DNA from: Chloroflexota bacterium
Lineage (GTDB): Bacteria > Chloroflexota > UBA6077 > SHYK01
Direction: 5' to 3'
Length of the DNA stretch: 34,437 nt
NCBI GenBank assembly: GCA_009377635.1
Contig: WHTR01000029.1
Span: 1 to 34,437, forward strand
Part shown: positions 15,590 through 23,446 of the stretch, piece by piece
How the letters are laid out: every line of letters begins with the position of its first letter
Numbering within the stretch: position 1 is the stretch's first letter
Translations under genes and position numbers: made by a program
Notes under the pieces: model-generated
Database searches by the model: none
Told to the model about the DNA's origin: nothing
What the model saw: only the letters and a program-made list of their open reading frames with translations

Positions 15590-16612
15590 ATGCAATCTGT
15601 TCGGGCGCGCGAGGGCGTGCAGAACCTGGTGAAGGAGTGCGCCGAGGTCAAGGAAGGGGAGCGGGTGCTCATCCTGAACGAGATCGGCAAGGTCGACCCG
15701 GAGATCGCGGATCTCGTCGCGGAGGCGGTGAAGGCCGCGGGGGCCGAGTACCACGTCCTCTGGGGCGAGAGTGTCGAGCGCGGCCGGAAAGAGATCCCGA
15801 GCGTTCTCCTCGGCGCCTTTCTCGCGGCGGACAAGGTCATCGCAAACTATGCCCTCAACCGCGCGGCCCTGGACGCCCACATCCGGGGAAAGGGGATCGT
15901 GCAGGTCAACAACGGCTGCCGCACCGCCCAACAGATGAGCACGCCCCACGCAACCTTCAACTGGGGAATGGTGAAGACCATCTACTCGCGCCTGGAAGAG
16001 ATCTTCAGCGAGGGCGAGCGCTGGCGCATCACGTCCCCGGCTGGCACCGACATCTCCGGCCGCGTCGGCAAGGGGAGCGACGTGGCCGACGCCTACTTCG
16101 CGGCGGAAGCTGAGGCCTCGCGGTTCATTCGCGTGTTCCCCGGCGAGGTGTACACGCCAGTGGGCTCGGTCGACGCCGAGGGGACTATCGTGACCGAGTA
16201 CATCAACATGCGGGACACCGCGCCCTGGGAGCAACCGGCCGTTCTCACGGTGCAGGGCAACAGGATCGTAAAGGTCGAGGGCGGCGATGAGGCGAAGCGG
16301 TTCGAAGCCGAGATGGAAGCAAACGTCACGCGCTTCGGCGAGAACGCGACCGTCATCGACTCCTGGCACGGCGGCATGAGCCCGAAGGCGCGGGTCCCGA
16401 CCGAGGAGAACCGAGCACTTGCAGGCGCGACCAGCGGGGCCGCGATGATGCACTTCCACGCGGGGCGCATCCTCGAGCCCGTCTCGGCTGGGATCCTGTT
16501 CCACACCATCGAGGTCGACGGACGAAAGCTCTACGAAGGCGGCAAGCTCTTGATCCTCGACGACCCGAAGATCCAGGAGGCGGCCCGCCGCTCTGGCATA
16601 GAGGATTTCTAA
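15590..16612 (+). CDS. M29-like metalloprotein (leucyl aminopeptidase/2,5-dihydroxypyridine dioxygenase NicX superfamily)
   Basis: A 340-residue protein of the fold shared by peptidase M29 aminopeptidases and the ring-cleaving dioxygenase NicX. The conserved Glu block is FPGEVYTPV (E186). Other likely ligands are H260 in DSWHGGMSP and H305 in ILFHTIEVD. In NicX and M29 enzymes the last His belongs to an H-x-D pair, and here the sequence is H-T-I, so the Asp ligand appears absent. The ATG follows a GGAGGAGGT site. It converges with the SDR at the end of the minus-strand operon. A broken copy lies at 13826. A ring-cleavage role would fit the locus, but peptidase or another hydrolase activity cannot be excluded. 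Confidence 0.75.
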   Translation: MQSVRAREGVQNLVKECAEVKEGERVLILNEIGKVDPEIADLVAEAVKAAGAEYHVLWGESVERGRKEIPSVLLGAFLAADKVIANYALNRAALDAHIRGKGIVQVNNGCRTAQQMSTPHATFNWGMVKTIYSRLEEIFSEGERWRITSPAGTDISGRVGKGSDVADAYFAAEAEASRFIRVFPGEVYTPVGSVDAEGTIVTEYINMRDTAPWEQPAVLTVQGNRIVKVEGGDEAKRFEAEMEANVTRFGENATVIDSWHGGMSPKARVPTEENRALAGATSGAAMMHFHAGRILEPVSAGILFHTIEVDGRKLYEGGKLLILDDPKIQEAARRSGIEDF

Positions 16613-16663
16613 GCAAACCTATATCCAAAAGGAAGCGCGCACAAGGATATCGCGCCCACGTCC

Positions 16664-17554
16664 TCACGTAAGCCCACCAGATACGTCTTCCCCTCGAGCC
16701 GGCCCCTCCGAGGAGCGTGGCCGATGAAGACCTTCGTCGGGGAACACATAGTCACGAATGTATGCGACGGCGCCGCCGTTGATGACGATGAGCTGACCCG
16801 TAATGTTCCAAGCTCCGGGCGAGGCGAGGAACACCGCCGCGGCGGCGATATCATCCGGTTCCGCGATGCGTCCAAGGGGAATTTGCGACAGCGCCGCCTC
16901 GCGCCGTTCCGGATAGCGGAAATGCTCCTCGGTCCGATACCCGGCGGTGAAGCCCGGAACGATCGCATTTACATTGACGTTGTAGGGCCCCAGCTCAATC
17001 GCCATTGCCAGGGTGGCGTGGTTGATGGCGGCCTTCGCGCCGTGGTAGTGAACGCCCTGCCATCGGCTGTAGGAGATTCCTGAGGTGGACGAGATGTTGA
17101 TGATCCACCCCCGCCGACGACCGACCATGTGGCGCGCCGCACCCTGCGCGCAGAATACCGCCCCCTTGAGGTCCACTCCGAGGACTCGATCCCAGCTCTC
17201 TTCGCGCATGTCGAGAAAGGGCTCGCGGGTCACCGAAACGCCAGCGTTATTCACGAGAACGTCGATGCCGCCGAAGGCGACCACCGTGCGCTCAACCAGC
17301 TCCTGCGCCTGTGCCACCTGGCTCACATCCGCCTGGAACACTGCCGAAGCCGCCGCGCCCAGGCTGCGGGCTTCATCCGCAACGGCCTCCGCCGCCGCGC
17401 GGTTCTCGACATAGTTGATCGCCACGCAGGCGCCTTCGCCAGCGAAGGCGAGCGCGATCGCGCGTCCGATTCCCCGACTGGACCCAGTGACTAACACGGC
17501 GCGAGGCCCCGGAGGAGCCGTCGGATCCGGACGTGCAGATGGCTCGCCGTCCAC
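16664..17554 (-). CDS. Short-chain dehydrogenase/reductase (SDR), last gene of the diiron-cupin-cupin-SDR operon
   Basis: A 296-residue classical SDR. The dinucleotide loop is TGSSRGIG (23-30), NNAG is at 102-105, Ser lies at 155/156 (ISSTSG), and the catalytic Y170-x3-K174 is in VHYHGAK. It would oxidise or reduce an alcohol/carbonyl with NAD(P). A C-terminal extension of about 35 residues after the usual NGG ending (VINGGAVAY onward) is unusual. The start is GTG 17554, three bases after the TGA of the upstream cupin, so translation is probably coupled. It is the terminal gene of the run and converges with the M29-like gene. The substrate is presumably the product of the upstream oxygenase-like proteins. 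Confidence 0.9.
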   Translation of the reverse strand: MDGEPSARPDPTAPPGPRAVLVTGSSRGIGRAIALAFAGEGACVAINYVENRAAAEAVADEARSLGAAASAVFQADVSQVAQAQELVERTVVAFGGIDVLVNNAGVSVTREPFLDMREESWDRVLGVDLKGAVFCAQGAARHMVGRRRGWIINISSTSGISYSRWQGVHYHGAKAAINHATLAMAIELGPYNVNVNAIVPGFTAGYRTEEHFRYPERREAALSQIPLGRIAEPDDIAAAAVFLASPGAWNITGQLIVINGGAVAYIRDYVFPDEGLHRPRSSEGPARGEDVSGGLT

Positions 17555-17557
17555 GGG

Positions 17558-18073
17558 TCAGTCCCCCAGTTGAGAGACGTATTCGGGAGCCGGCTCCAGC
17601 TCTTCGAACCCAGATCCCAAGTCCACGCCGAGCACGTCCACCAGATTCGCCTGTACCGAGATCAACCGTGCCGTTTGTGTCCGGCTCGTATTGACGTGCT
17701 GGAACACGACGCCCTCGCTCTTCAGCGGCAGCACCACGACGTCGCCTGACGACCAGCGCTGAATCTCTCCATCTATCTCGGTGTACCCCTCACCTTCGAG
17801 GATGTAGTGCACGACATCGCCCTGGTTCTGCTGTTTTCCGCTGCTGCTTCCGGGCGGGATCTCTTGCACGAAGTAGATGAGGGCTCTGGTGGCCAAACCG
17901 TCCATGGACGGATGCAGATACCAGCGCATGATTCCATGGGAATTGACCTCGACTGGCACGTCATCGCCATGAATGACTTTGACGGCGTCGCTCTGCTCTC
18001 GGCGCTGCCGGTCCCGGAGGGCGATCAAATTATCGAACAGGGTCGATCCTTCGCGTTCGGTCGGCCCGCTCAT
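17558..18073 (-). CDS. Cupin protein with degenerate metal motif (cupin B of the operon)
   Basis: A 171-residue single-cupin protein paralogous to the upstream gene (ILEGEGYTEIDGE against IIDGSGYTVVDGQ). Where cupin A has HTHSGKHVHQGG, this protein has GSSSGKQQNQGD, so the His ligands of the first motif are all gone. In the second motif GGVEHQHFN has become EGVVFQHVN, keeping one His. It probably does not bind iron in the usual way. Its ATG overlaps the stop of cupin A by four bases (ATGA), so the two are made in a coupled fashion and may form a mixed oligomer. A regulatory, structural or ligand-binding role is inferred. Confidence 0.82.
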   Translation of the reverse strand: MSGPTEREGSTLFDNLIALRDRQRREQSDAVKVIHGDDVPVEVNSHGIMRWYLHPSMDGLATRALIYFVQEIPPGSSSGKQQNQGDVVHYILEGEGYTEIDGEIQRWSSGDVVVLPLKSEGVVFQHVNTSRTQTARLISVQANLVDVLGVDLGSGFEELEPAPEYVSQLGD

Positions 18074-18567
18074 CGACCGCTCGCCCGCTGCTGGTCGGGT
18101 GTCACCATCTCACGCTGCTCGAGCTCCGACGCCACCGCCGTACGGTACGGCTCGTAGATCGCGGCCAGCCAGTGGACAGGCCGGTCAGGATCGCTGTTGA
18201 AGTGTTGGTGCTCCACGCCGCCTCGCTGGATGGGCAGCAGAAGCAGGTCGCCGCTTTTCCAATCGCAGCGCTGACCGTCCACCACCGTATAACCCGACCC
18301 ATCGATGATGAAGATGGCCAACCCGCCCTGGTGAACGTGCTTGCCGGAGTGCGTATGGATCTCCTGAGCAAACAGGCGCCAGTTCGTCGTCACTGTGTCC
18401 GTGAGCATCGGCATCAGGTAGTACTTGAGCTTGCCCTGGCGGGTGGTCTGCCACGGCCGATCGCCCGAGCGGACCACCATGCGCTTGCTCGTCACAGCTT
18501 GCCGAGAGCGACGGTCGCGCTCCATCGCCTCATCGTAGGTCGTCATCCGTTCCCGCTCGCGCTCCAC
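18070..18567 (-). CDS. Cupin protein with intact His-rich metal motif (cupin A of the operon)
   Basis: A 165-residue single-cupin protein. Metal candidates are H71, H73, H77 and H79 in HTHSGKHVHQGG, with H120 and H122 in GVEHQHFN. This is a normal or even surplus ligand set for an Fe or Mn cupin dioxygenase, isomerase or binding protein. The open frame extends much further upstream, but that part is antisense-like shadow over the diiron gene. I chose GTG 18567, which has GGAGGGG about 8 bases upstream; ATG 18546 is an alternative. It lies 34 bases after the diiron protein gene and overlaps cupin B by four bases. The reaction is unknown. Confidence 0.8.
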   Translation of the reverse strand: MERERERMTTYDEAMERDRRSRQAVTSKRMVVRSGDRPWQTTRQGKLKYYLMPMLTDTVTTNWRLFAQEIHTHSGKHVHQGGLAIFIIDGSGYTVVDGQRCDWKSGDLLLLPIQRGGVEHQHFNSDPDRPVHWLAAIYEPYRTAVASELEQREMVTPDQQRASGR

Positions 18568-18601
18568 GCCCTTCCCCTCCGGAATCGGATATGATCGCCA
18601 G

Positions 18602-20137
18602 TCACGCCCTCGGGCTGGGGGACCAAAACCGCGCAGGCGCGGGCTCGGCGGCCAGCACTCCGTCCAGCAACATCGCCAGCAGGTCCACTGGAATGAGCGC
18701 TGAGTACGCGAGGCCCCAGCCGGGCCGCTCAACGAGGGGCCCCGCCTCCAACGCTTTTCGCAGCGGATAGAGGTGGTGCGCCTCAGAATCCCGGCGGTCA
18801 TAGAGGCCAAAGTATCGGGTCTCCGTTTCCGACATGCCGTACCGGGTGCGAAGCGCTTCGCCCAGCATTGGCAGCCAGCGCTGGCCGAAAGGCGCCTGCC
18901 ACAAGCAGGTCGCATACAGCTCGGCGGTCGTGGCTTCGCGAAACATCCGCCACGCCCAGGCTACGAAGGCGGTGGCCTTCGGCGAGAGCTCCGCGGTCAG
19001 GAGCTCGTCCATGCTGAGCCCAAGGGCAGGAGCCAGGTGGCGAAGCGCCCGCGCCGGCCCACCAGGCTGCGGCTGGAGCAGCTCCCAGCCGATGCTGTCG
19101 AGGACTCGCTCCTCCACATCCGGGTGAAGCTTAATGAAGGCCACATCGCGCCCGTACATGGTCGCCGTGTCCGCCGTCCACTCGAGCTGACACCTGTGCC
19201 AATTGGTCAGGAAAAGCCGGAGCCGGTCGCGATCGAGCTGGCCTGCCACCAGGGCCTTGGTACATGGGTGCTCCAGAATGCGCTCGGTGAATCGCTGCTC
19301 GACCGCTTCGAGCAGCTCCTCGGCAGTCCAGCTCATCGACCGGGGGGTGAAGTCGTACTCGTCGATGGGGTGAGCAGAGGGACCGCCGAACCGGTTGTAG
19401 ACGCCATCGAGCAAGCCCCGAATCATCTCGACCGTCGTAAAGGCGCAGTGGGACAGACCCCACCCTGGCATCGCCACGGCTTCGCCGCGCTCCAGCAGGC
19501 GCCGAAGTCGATACCGGGCCGAATCTCCATGCCCCATCACCCCCTCGGCATGCTCCTGGCTGTCCGCCTCATGGTGAAGGCTGAAATACTCCACGTCGGC
19601 TCTCGAGATGCCGTAATGGATGGTAAGCGCATCACGCCAGGCCTGGGCAAACTGAGAAAAGCACTCCTCGACGGCGGTTCCAGCCGCGTCCTCCGCAGGG
19701 GTCGCGGCCAGGACACGGTAGATGACCCAGTCGGTCCAGGCGCGGGCCTCGGGAATCAGATGCGCGTGCACCATCTCATCGCGGGACACTCCGAGAGCGG
19801 TCCCCAGTCGTTCCACCGTCCGGATGTGCCCGCCCCGACCGGGGTGCGTGTACTCGTCTGCGATTTTGTCGACCGTGAGCGCCTCGACCTCGGAGTCGAG
19901 CTTGAGGATGTCAAGACGCTGTCGGTACTGGGCCCCCATCAGCGCGTTGACGTCGAGAGCGAACGTGTACCAGTTGCGGAGGTAGGCTTGGATGGCTTCC
20001 CGTGGCAAGGTTCCAGCCGTGAGGGCGCGAATCATCGGATGATCGAGGACCCGCTCCGCGTATCGCGTCGCTACGGCGCCAAAAAGCTGGTCGACCTGGG
20101 AAGCAGCGTCCGCCTCCGGTACTGTCGTCAGAACCAT
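18602..20137 (-). CDS. Tandem haem-oxygenase-like diiron oxidase (HDO/PqqC-TenA fold), two fused domains
   Basis: A 511-residue protein made of two homologous all-helical halves, about 15-250 and 275-500 (ALTAGTLPREAIQAYLRNW against ALVAGQLDRDRLRLFLTNW). The first half carries a full HDO iron set: E95-x2-H98 in DEYTHPG, E157, and H188-x3-D192-x3-H196 in LHHEADSQEH. The second half keeps E352, E406, D450 and H454, but has Q355 for the second His and Y446 for the fourth, so it probably binds no diiron centre. HDO enzymes (UndA, CADD, SznF types) do O2-dependent chemistry on amino acids, fatty acids or N-compounds. Fused live/degenerate halves suggest a built-in pseudo-dimer. First gene of a four-gene operon. 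ATG 20137 has a modest AGGGAA upstream. Confidence 0.82.
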   Translation of the reverse strand: MVLTTVPEADAASQVDQLFGAVATRYAERVLDHPMIRALTAGTLPREAIQAYLRNWYTFALDVNALMGAQYRQRLDILKLDSEVEALTVDKIADEYTHPGRGGHIRTVERLGTALGVSRDEMVHAHLIPEARAWTDWVIYRVLAATPAEDAAGTAVEECFSQFAQAWRDALTIHYGISRADVEYFSLHHEADSQEHAEGVMGHGDSARYRLRRLLERGEAVAMPGWGLSHCAFTTVEMIRGLLDGVYNRFGGPSAHPIDEYDFTPRSMSWTAEELLEAVEQRFTERILEHPCTKALVAGQLDRDRLRLFLTNWHRCQLEWTADTATMYGRDVAFIKLHPDVEERVLDSIGWELLQPQPGGPARALRHLAPALGLSMDELLTAELSPKATAFVAWAWRMFREATTAELYATCLWQAPFGQRWLPMLGEALRTRYGMSETETRYFGLYDRRDSEAHHLYPLRKALEAGPLVERPGWGLAYSALIPVDLLAMLLDGVLAAEPAPARFWSPSPRA

Positions 20138-20384
20138 TAGACCATTCCCTATCTGGCCAGCCGAGCCAACCCGACCTGTCCGAAAACCGTCCGGATTGTC
20201 TTGAGCCCGCCGTCACCTAGACCGTGGCAGCGCCGAAGTTTGAGGAGAGAAAGCTCTCCGGCCCCCCGCGCCGCGCTCATTCTATCACTGTCGCTGATGT
20301 GGGGGCCGACGAGCGTCGCGGTCGAGCGCGGGGTCGCATTGGGTATGATGTCACGACCGTCGCGTTCACCTCATGGAGGGCAGA

Positions 20385-21815
20385 ATGGGCTTTCATGACC
20401 TTCGGGCGTTCATAGCCGAGGCCGATCGGCAGGGCATGCTACGGCGTATCGAAGGCGCGCACTGGGACCTCGAGATCGGCGCCATCGCCAAGATGCTGCA
20501 CGATACGCCGGCCAATCCCGTCGTGCTCTTTGACAGGATCCCCGGCTATCCACCCGGCTTCCGGGTGCTGAGTAACCATCAGAACAACGTCAAGAAGCTC
20601 GCGCTGGTCGAGGGGTTCTCTCCGGACGACAGCCCGATGGAGATCATGCGCCAGCTCAAGGAGAAACGTCGCAAGGGTGTTCCGCTGATCCCGCCGAGGG
20701 AGGTTGCGGACGGACCCGTCCTCGAGAACCGCGAGGAGGGCGAGAACGTCGACGTCCTCACGTTTCCGGTACCCCGCTGGCGGACACTCGACGGTGGCCG
20801 CTACATCGGGACCGGGACCGTTGTGATCAACCGCGACCCGGACGGCGACTGGGTGAACGTCGGTACCTACCGACAGATGGTGCACGATGCGAAGACGCTG
20901 GGTTTCTTCGTCGAAGACCAGCACCATGGCAAGATCATCGCCAAGAAATACTGGGCGCGAGGACAGGCCTGCCCGGTGGTCGCGTGCTATGGCCAGGAGG
21001 TCGAGCTGTTCCGAGCATCCACCGGCAGCTCCCCGTGGGGACGCTCAGAGCTCGAGGTTGCCGGAGGTCTCAAGGGTGAGCCGATCGACGTGGTCAGCGG
21101 CCCGGTGACCGGACTCCCGATCCCGGCCCGGGCCGAGATCGCGATCGAGGGCGAGGTCCCCCCGCCCGATGTGGATGCCCGTCCCGAGGGACCGTTTCGC
21201 GAGTGGCCCGGCTACTACACGCAAGAGTCGGCGCCTCAACCGGTCATTCGGGTGAAAGCCGTGTATCACCGCAATGATCCAATACTCACCGGGCCGCTCG
21301 GGAACGACCGCAACGTCATCGTCGATGGGACCCACCATGCCTCCACTGCCGTCTGGGAGGCATTGGAGCGCACGGCCCTCCCCGGAATTCGCGGCGTCTG
21401 GGACCACTGCAACGGACTCTTCATCGTCATCTCGCTGGAGCAGCAGTTCGCCGGCCACGCCAAGATGGCCCTGCTGACCGCTACGTCGGCCCATGGCTCC
21501 GGCAGCGCTTACCGCTACTACGTCGCCGTCGACGACGACATCGATCCATCAAACCTCACCGATGTGCTGTGGGCCATGACGACCCGCTGCGTGCCGGAGA
21601 ACCAGATCGACATCGTGCGGAGCACGTTGAGCGCTCGTATTGACCCGATCGTCAGCCCGATGAAACGAGCGATCGGCGATCTGACCTGCGACCGCGTGCT
21701 CATCGACGCCTGCAAGCCGTGGGATTGGAGAGAGCAGTTCGGCAAGTCGATGACCTACACGCCCGAATATGAGCGGGAGATTCGTGAAAAATGGCGCCCG
21801 GCGCTGATGGGCTGA
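20385..21815 (+). CDS. UbiD-family decarboxylase (prenyl-FMN dependent)
   Basis: A 476-residue UbiD-type protein. These enzymes reversibly (de)carboxylate aromatic or alpha,beta-unsaturated acids with prenylated FMN and Mn/K. Visible signatures are GGRYIGTGTVVI (138-146), N158-x4-R163 in VNVGTYRQM, and the glutamates around E268 and E273 in PEGPFREWPGYY. Length is normal. An ATG at 20373 is in frame, but GGAGGG ends four bases before the ATG at 20385, which I chose. A TATGAT at 20344-20349 may be the -10 box. The ornithine-cyclodeaminase homologue follows 56 bases downstream. The flavin prenyltransferase UbiX is not in the window. A UbiD fragment lies at 25202. Confidence 0.92.
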   Translation: MGFHDLRAFIAEADRQGMLRRIEGAHWDLEIGAIAKMLHDTPANPVVLFDRIPGYPPGFRVLSNHQNNVKKLALVEGFSPDDSPMEIMRQLKEKRRKGVPLIPPREVADGPVLENREEGENVDVLTFPVPRWRTLDGGRYIGTGTVVINRDPDGDWVNVGTYRQMVHDAKTLGFFVEDQHHGKIIAKKYWARGQACPVVACYGQEVELFRASTGSSPWGRSELEVAGGLKGEPIDVVSGPVTGLPIPARAEIAIEGEVPPPDVDARPEGPFREWPGYYTQESAPQPVIRVKAVYHRNDPILTGPLGNDRNVIVDGTHHASTAVWEALERTALPGIRGVWDHCNGLFIVISLEQQFAGHAKMALLTATSAHGSGSAYRYYVAVDDDIDPSNLTDVLWAMTTRCVPENQIDIVRSTLSARIDPIVSPMKRAIGDLTCDRVLIDACKPWDWREQFGKSMTYTPEYEREIREKWRPALMG

Positions 21816-21871
21816 GAATTCCCTGCCGAGTGCTTTCTGATTCCAGGCTCCTGTGGCTATAGGGAGGACAC

Positions 21872-23011
21872 ATGCGATTCCTGAACAACGATGATGTAGC
21901 GAAAGTCCTCACGATGAAGCAGTGCATGGACGCGCTCGGCGAAGGGCTGCGCGAGTACTATGCTGGAGACGCGGCGTGTCGGCCGCGGATCGACGTGTGG
22001 GCGCCGTGCGATATCCCGGATGCCTATTTCCAATGGGGAAGCATGGAGGGGACGAGCAAGCGCTGGCGAGTATTTGCGACCCGGCTTAAGTCCGACATCG
22101 CGCATTTCGAAAAGGCAGATCAGGATGTATGGACGCATGAATACTATTGTCAGCAGCCGGGCACGTTCTGCGGGCTTATCTTGCTGTTCAGCCTCAAGAA
22201 CGGCGAGCCGCTCGCGGTGATCAACGATGGAGTCGTGCAACACATGCGCGTCGGTGCCCGGGCGGGATTACTGGCAGCAGACCTTGCACTGCCTGGCGCA
22301 CGGACGGTCGGGATGATCGGGTCCGGCGGCATGGCGCGCGTGCACGCTATGGCCTTCAACGAGATTCGGGACATCCGGCACATCCGCGTGTACAGCCCGA
22401 CACGAGCAAACCGCGAGGCGTTTGCGACCGAGATGGCGCAACTATTGGACATTGACGTTACTCCTGTCGATCGGCCGGAGGATGCGGTGCGCGGGGCGGA
22501 GATCGTTTCGTGCTGTACCGATAGTATCGTCCCCGTTGTGAAGGGCGAATGGATCGAAGACGGGGCATTCATTAGCACGGTTAAAGGGGCAATGGAGCTG
22601 GACGACGCGGCGGTAGCGCGGATCGCCGCGGCTGTTGGATCGCCCCCGTCCCCATCGTCAGCGCGCGCTGGCGTGGAGCTCACCGGACCGCAGAGCCACT
22701 CTGGTGGCTTCACGGCGTACATTGCTGGCCAGCCCGAAGAGCTAGTGAAGATCCCAACCGCGCACCGCGCCAAGCCACCAGCGCACGCGCTGCGCTGGAT
22801 TTCACCGAAAGAGCTTGCGGAGGGGACCGCGTCAGGCCGGGTCAACGACCGCGAGATCATCGCGATGGGAATCGGTGGCGGGGGCGAAGCGGCCGCGACC
22901 CAGGGGATCGCGTTCGCCTCCGTCGGCGGGCTCACCTACCACCTCGCTGAACGACAAGGGCTCGGTCGCGACGTCCCGACCGACTGGTTCCTACAGGACA
23001 TTCGGAACTAG
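21872..23011 (+). CDS. Ornithine cyclodeaminase/mu-crystallin family protein, second copy
   Basis: A 379-residue paralogue of the gene at 14066. It keeps K73 in TRLKSDIA, the Rossmann loop VGMIGSGGMARVH, YSPTRANREAFA and the shared ending RDVPTDWFLQDIRN. The two copies align over their whole length and are far from identical, so the duplication is old or they arrived separately. The start ATG follows GGGAGG. Lying just behind UbiD on the same strand, it may act on the same pathway, for instance as an imine/ketimine or carbonyl reductase. The substrate is not predictable. Confidence 0.88.
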   Translation: MRFLNNDDVAKVLTMKQCMDALGEGLREYYAGDAACRPRIDVWAPCDIPDAYFQWGSMEGTSKRWRVFATRLKSDIAHFEKADQDVWTHEYYCQQPGTFCGLILLFSLKNGEPLAVINDGVVQHMRVGARAGLLAADLALPGARTVGMIGSGGMARVHAMAFNEIRDIRHIRVYSPTRANREAFATEMAQLLDIDVTPVDRPEDAVRGAEIVSCCTDSIVPVVKGEWIEDGAFISTVKGAMELDDAAVARIAAAVGSPPSPSSARAGVELTGPQSHSGGFTAYIAGQPEELVKIPTAHRAKPPAHALRWISPKELAEGTASGRVNDREIIAMGIGGGGEAAATQGIAFASVGGLTYHLAERQGLGRDVPTDWFLQDIRN

Positions 23012-23080
23012 CGCTGCTATGATTGGCGCGATTCAGCCGCGTTTCCCACGACGAGGGTACAGCAAGGGAGGACAGCAGCC

Positions 23081-23406
23081 ATGGTGACCGTGACCGAGGT
23101 TTCGACAATCTCGTGCACATTGGGATGGAGGCGCAGCTCGCGCCCATTTGCGATCGGGTCGTACCCGCGCTCCGCAACCACTACGGCTTCAACGAACGGC
23201 CCATTCGCTTCTGTGTGACCCATCAGACCGCCGATCTCGAGCACGGCTCACGGACGTTGGCAGTCGTCGAACGGTACACCCCTGATGCGCTGCGGCCACG
23301 CGTCATCCGCGCCATTCGCGAGGGGACCGAGAAGCGCTGGCTCTATTTCGACGGAGTCTACGTCCGCCACGTCCTTGGTTACAATCTGGGTAACCAAGCG
23401 GACTAG
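23081..23406 (+). pseudogene. Small hypothetical gene (about 108 residues) with a frameshift near its start
   Basis: A strong AAGGGAGG (23064-23071) precedes ATG 23081, but that frame runs into nonsense. After about five codons (MVTVTE) the protein-like sequence continues in another frame as RGFDNLVHIGMEAQLAP and on to VLGYNLGNQAD, ending at 23406. A single-base loss around 23095-23105 would restore one 108-residue product. I do not recognise the family. It is rich in charged residues, contains a Cys-Val-Thr-His segment, and has no membrane segment. An extended -10 (TGCTATGAT, 23015-23023) lies upstream. It could alternatively start at ATG 23128, in frame but without a ribosome-binding site. 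Confidence 0.5.
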
Positions 23407-23446
23407 AAGAACGCGTGCCACCCTGGCCGCGGCGGAGGCAAACGGC

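Noticed and set aside
15437-16504. 355-codon minus-strand open frame
   Set aside because: Antisense shadow of the M29-like gene, with no family features.
16619-16652. Inverted repeat ATATCC/GGATAT between the convergent M29-like and SDR genes as a terminator
   Set aside because: The stem has six mostly A-T pairs, the loop is 18 bases and there is no T-run; too weak to annotate.
18773-20140. 455-codon plus-strand open frame
   Set aside because: It is antisense to the tandem diiron gene, whose repeats and ligand motifs are clear.
20385-23011. UbiD plus cyclodeaminase as an ubiquinone-synthesis unit
   Set aside because: The second gene has no role in ubiquinone synthesis, no other ubi genes are present, and the setting is catabolic.
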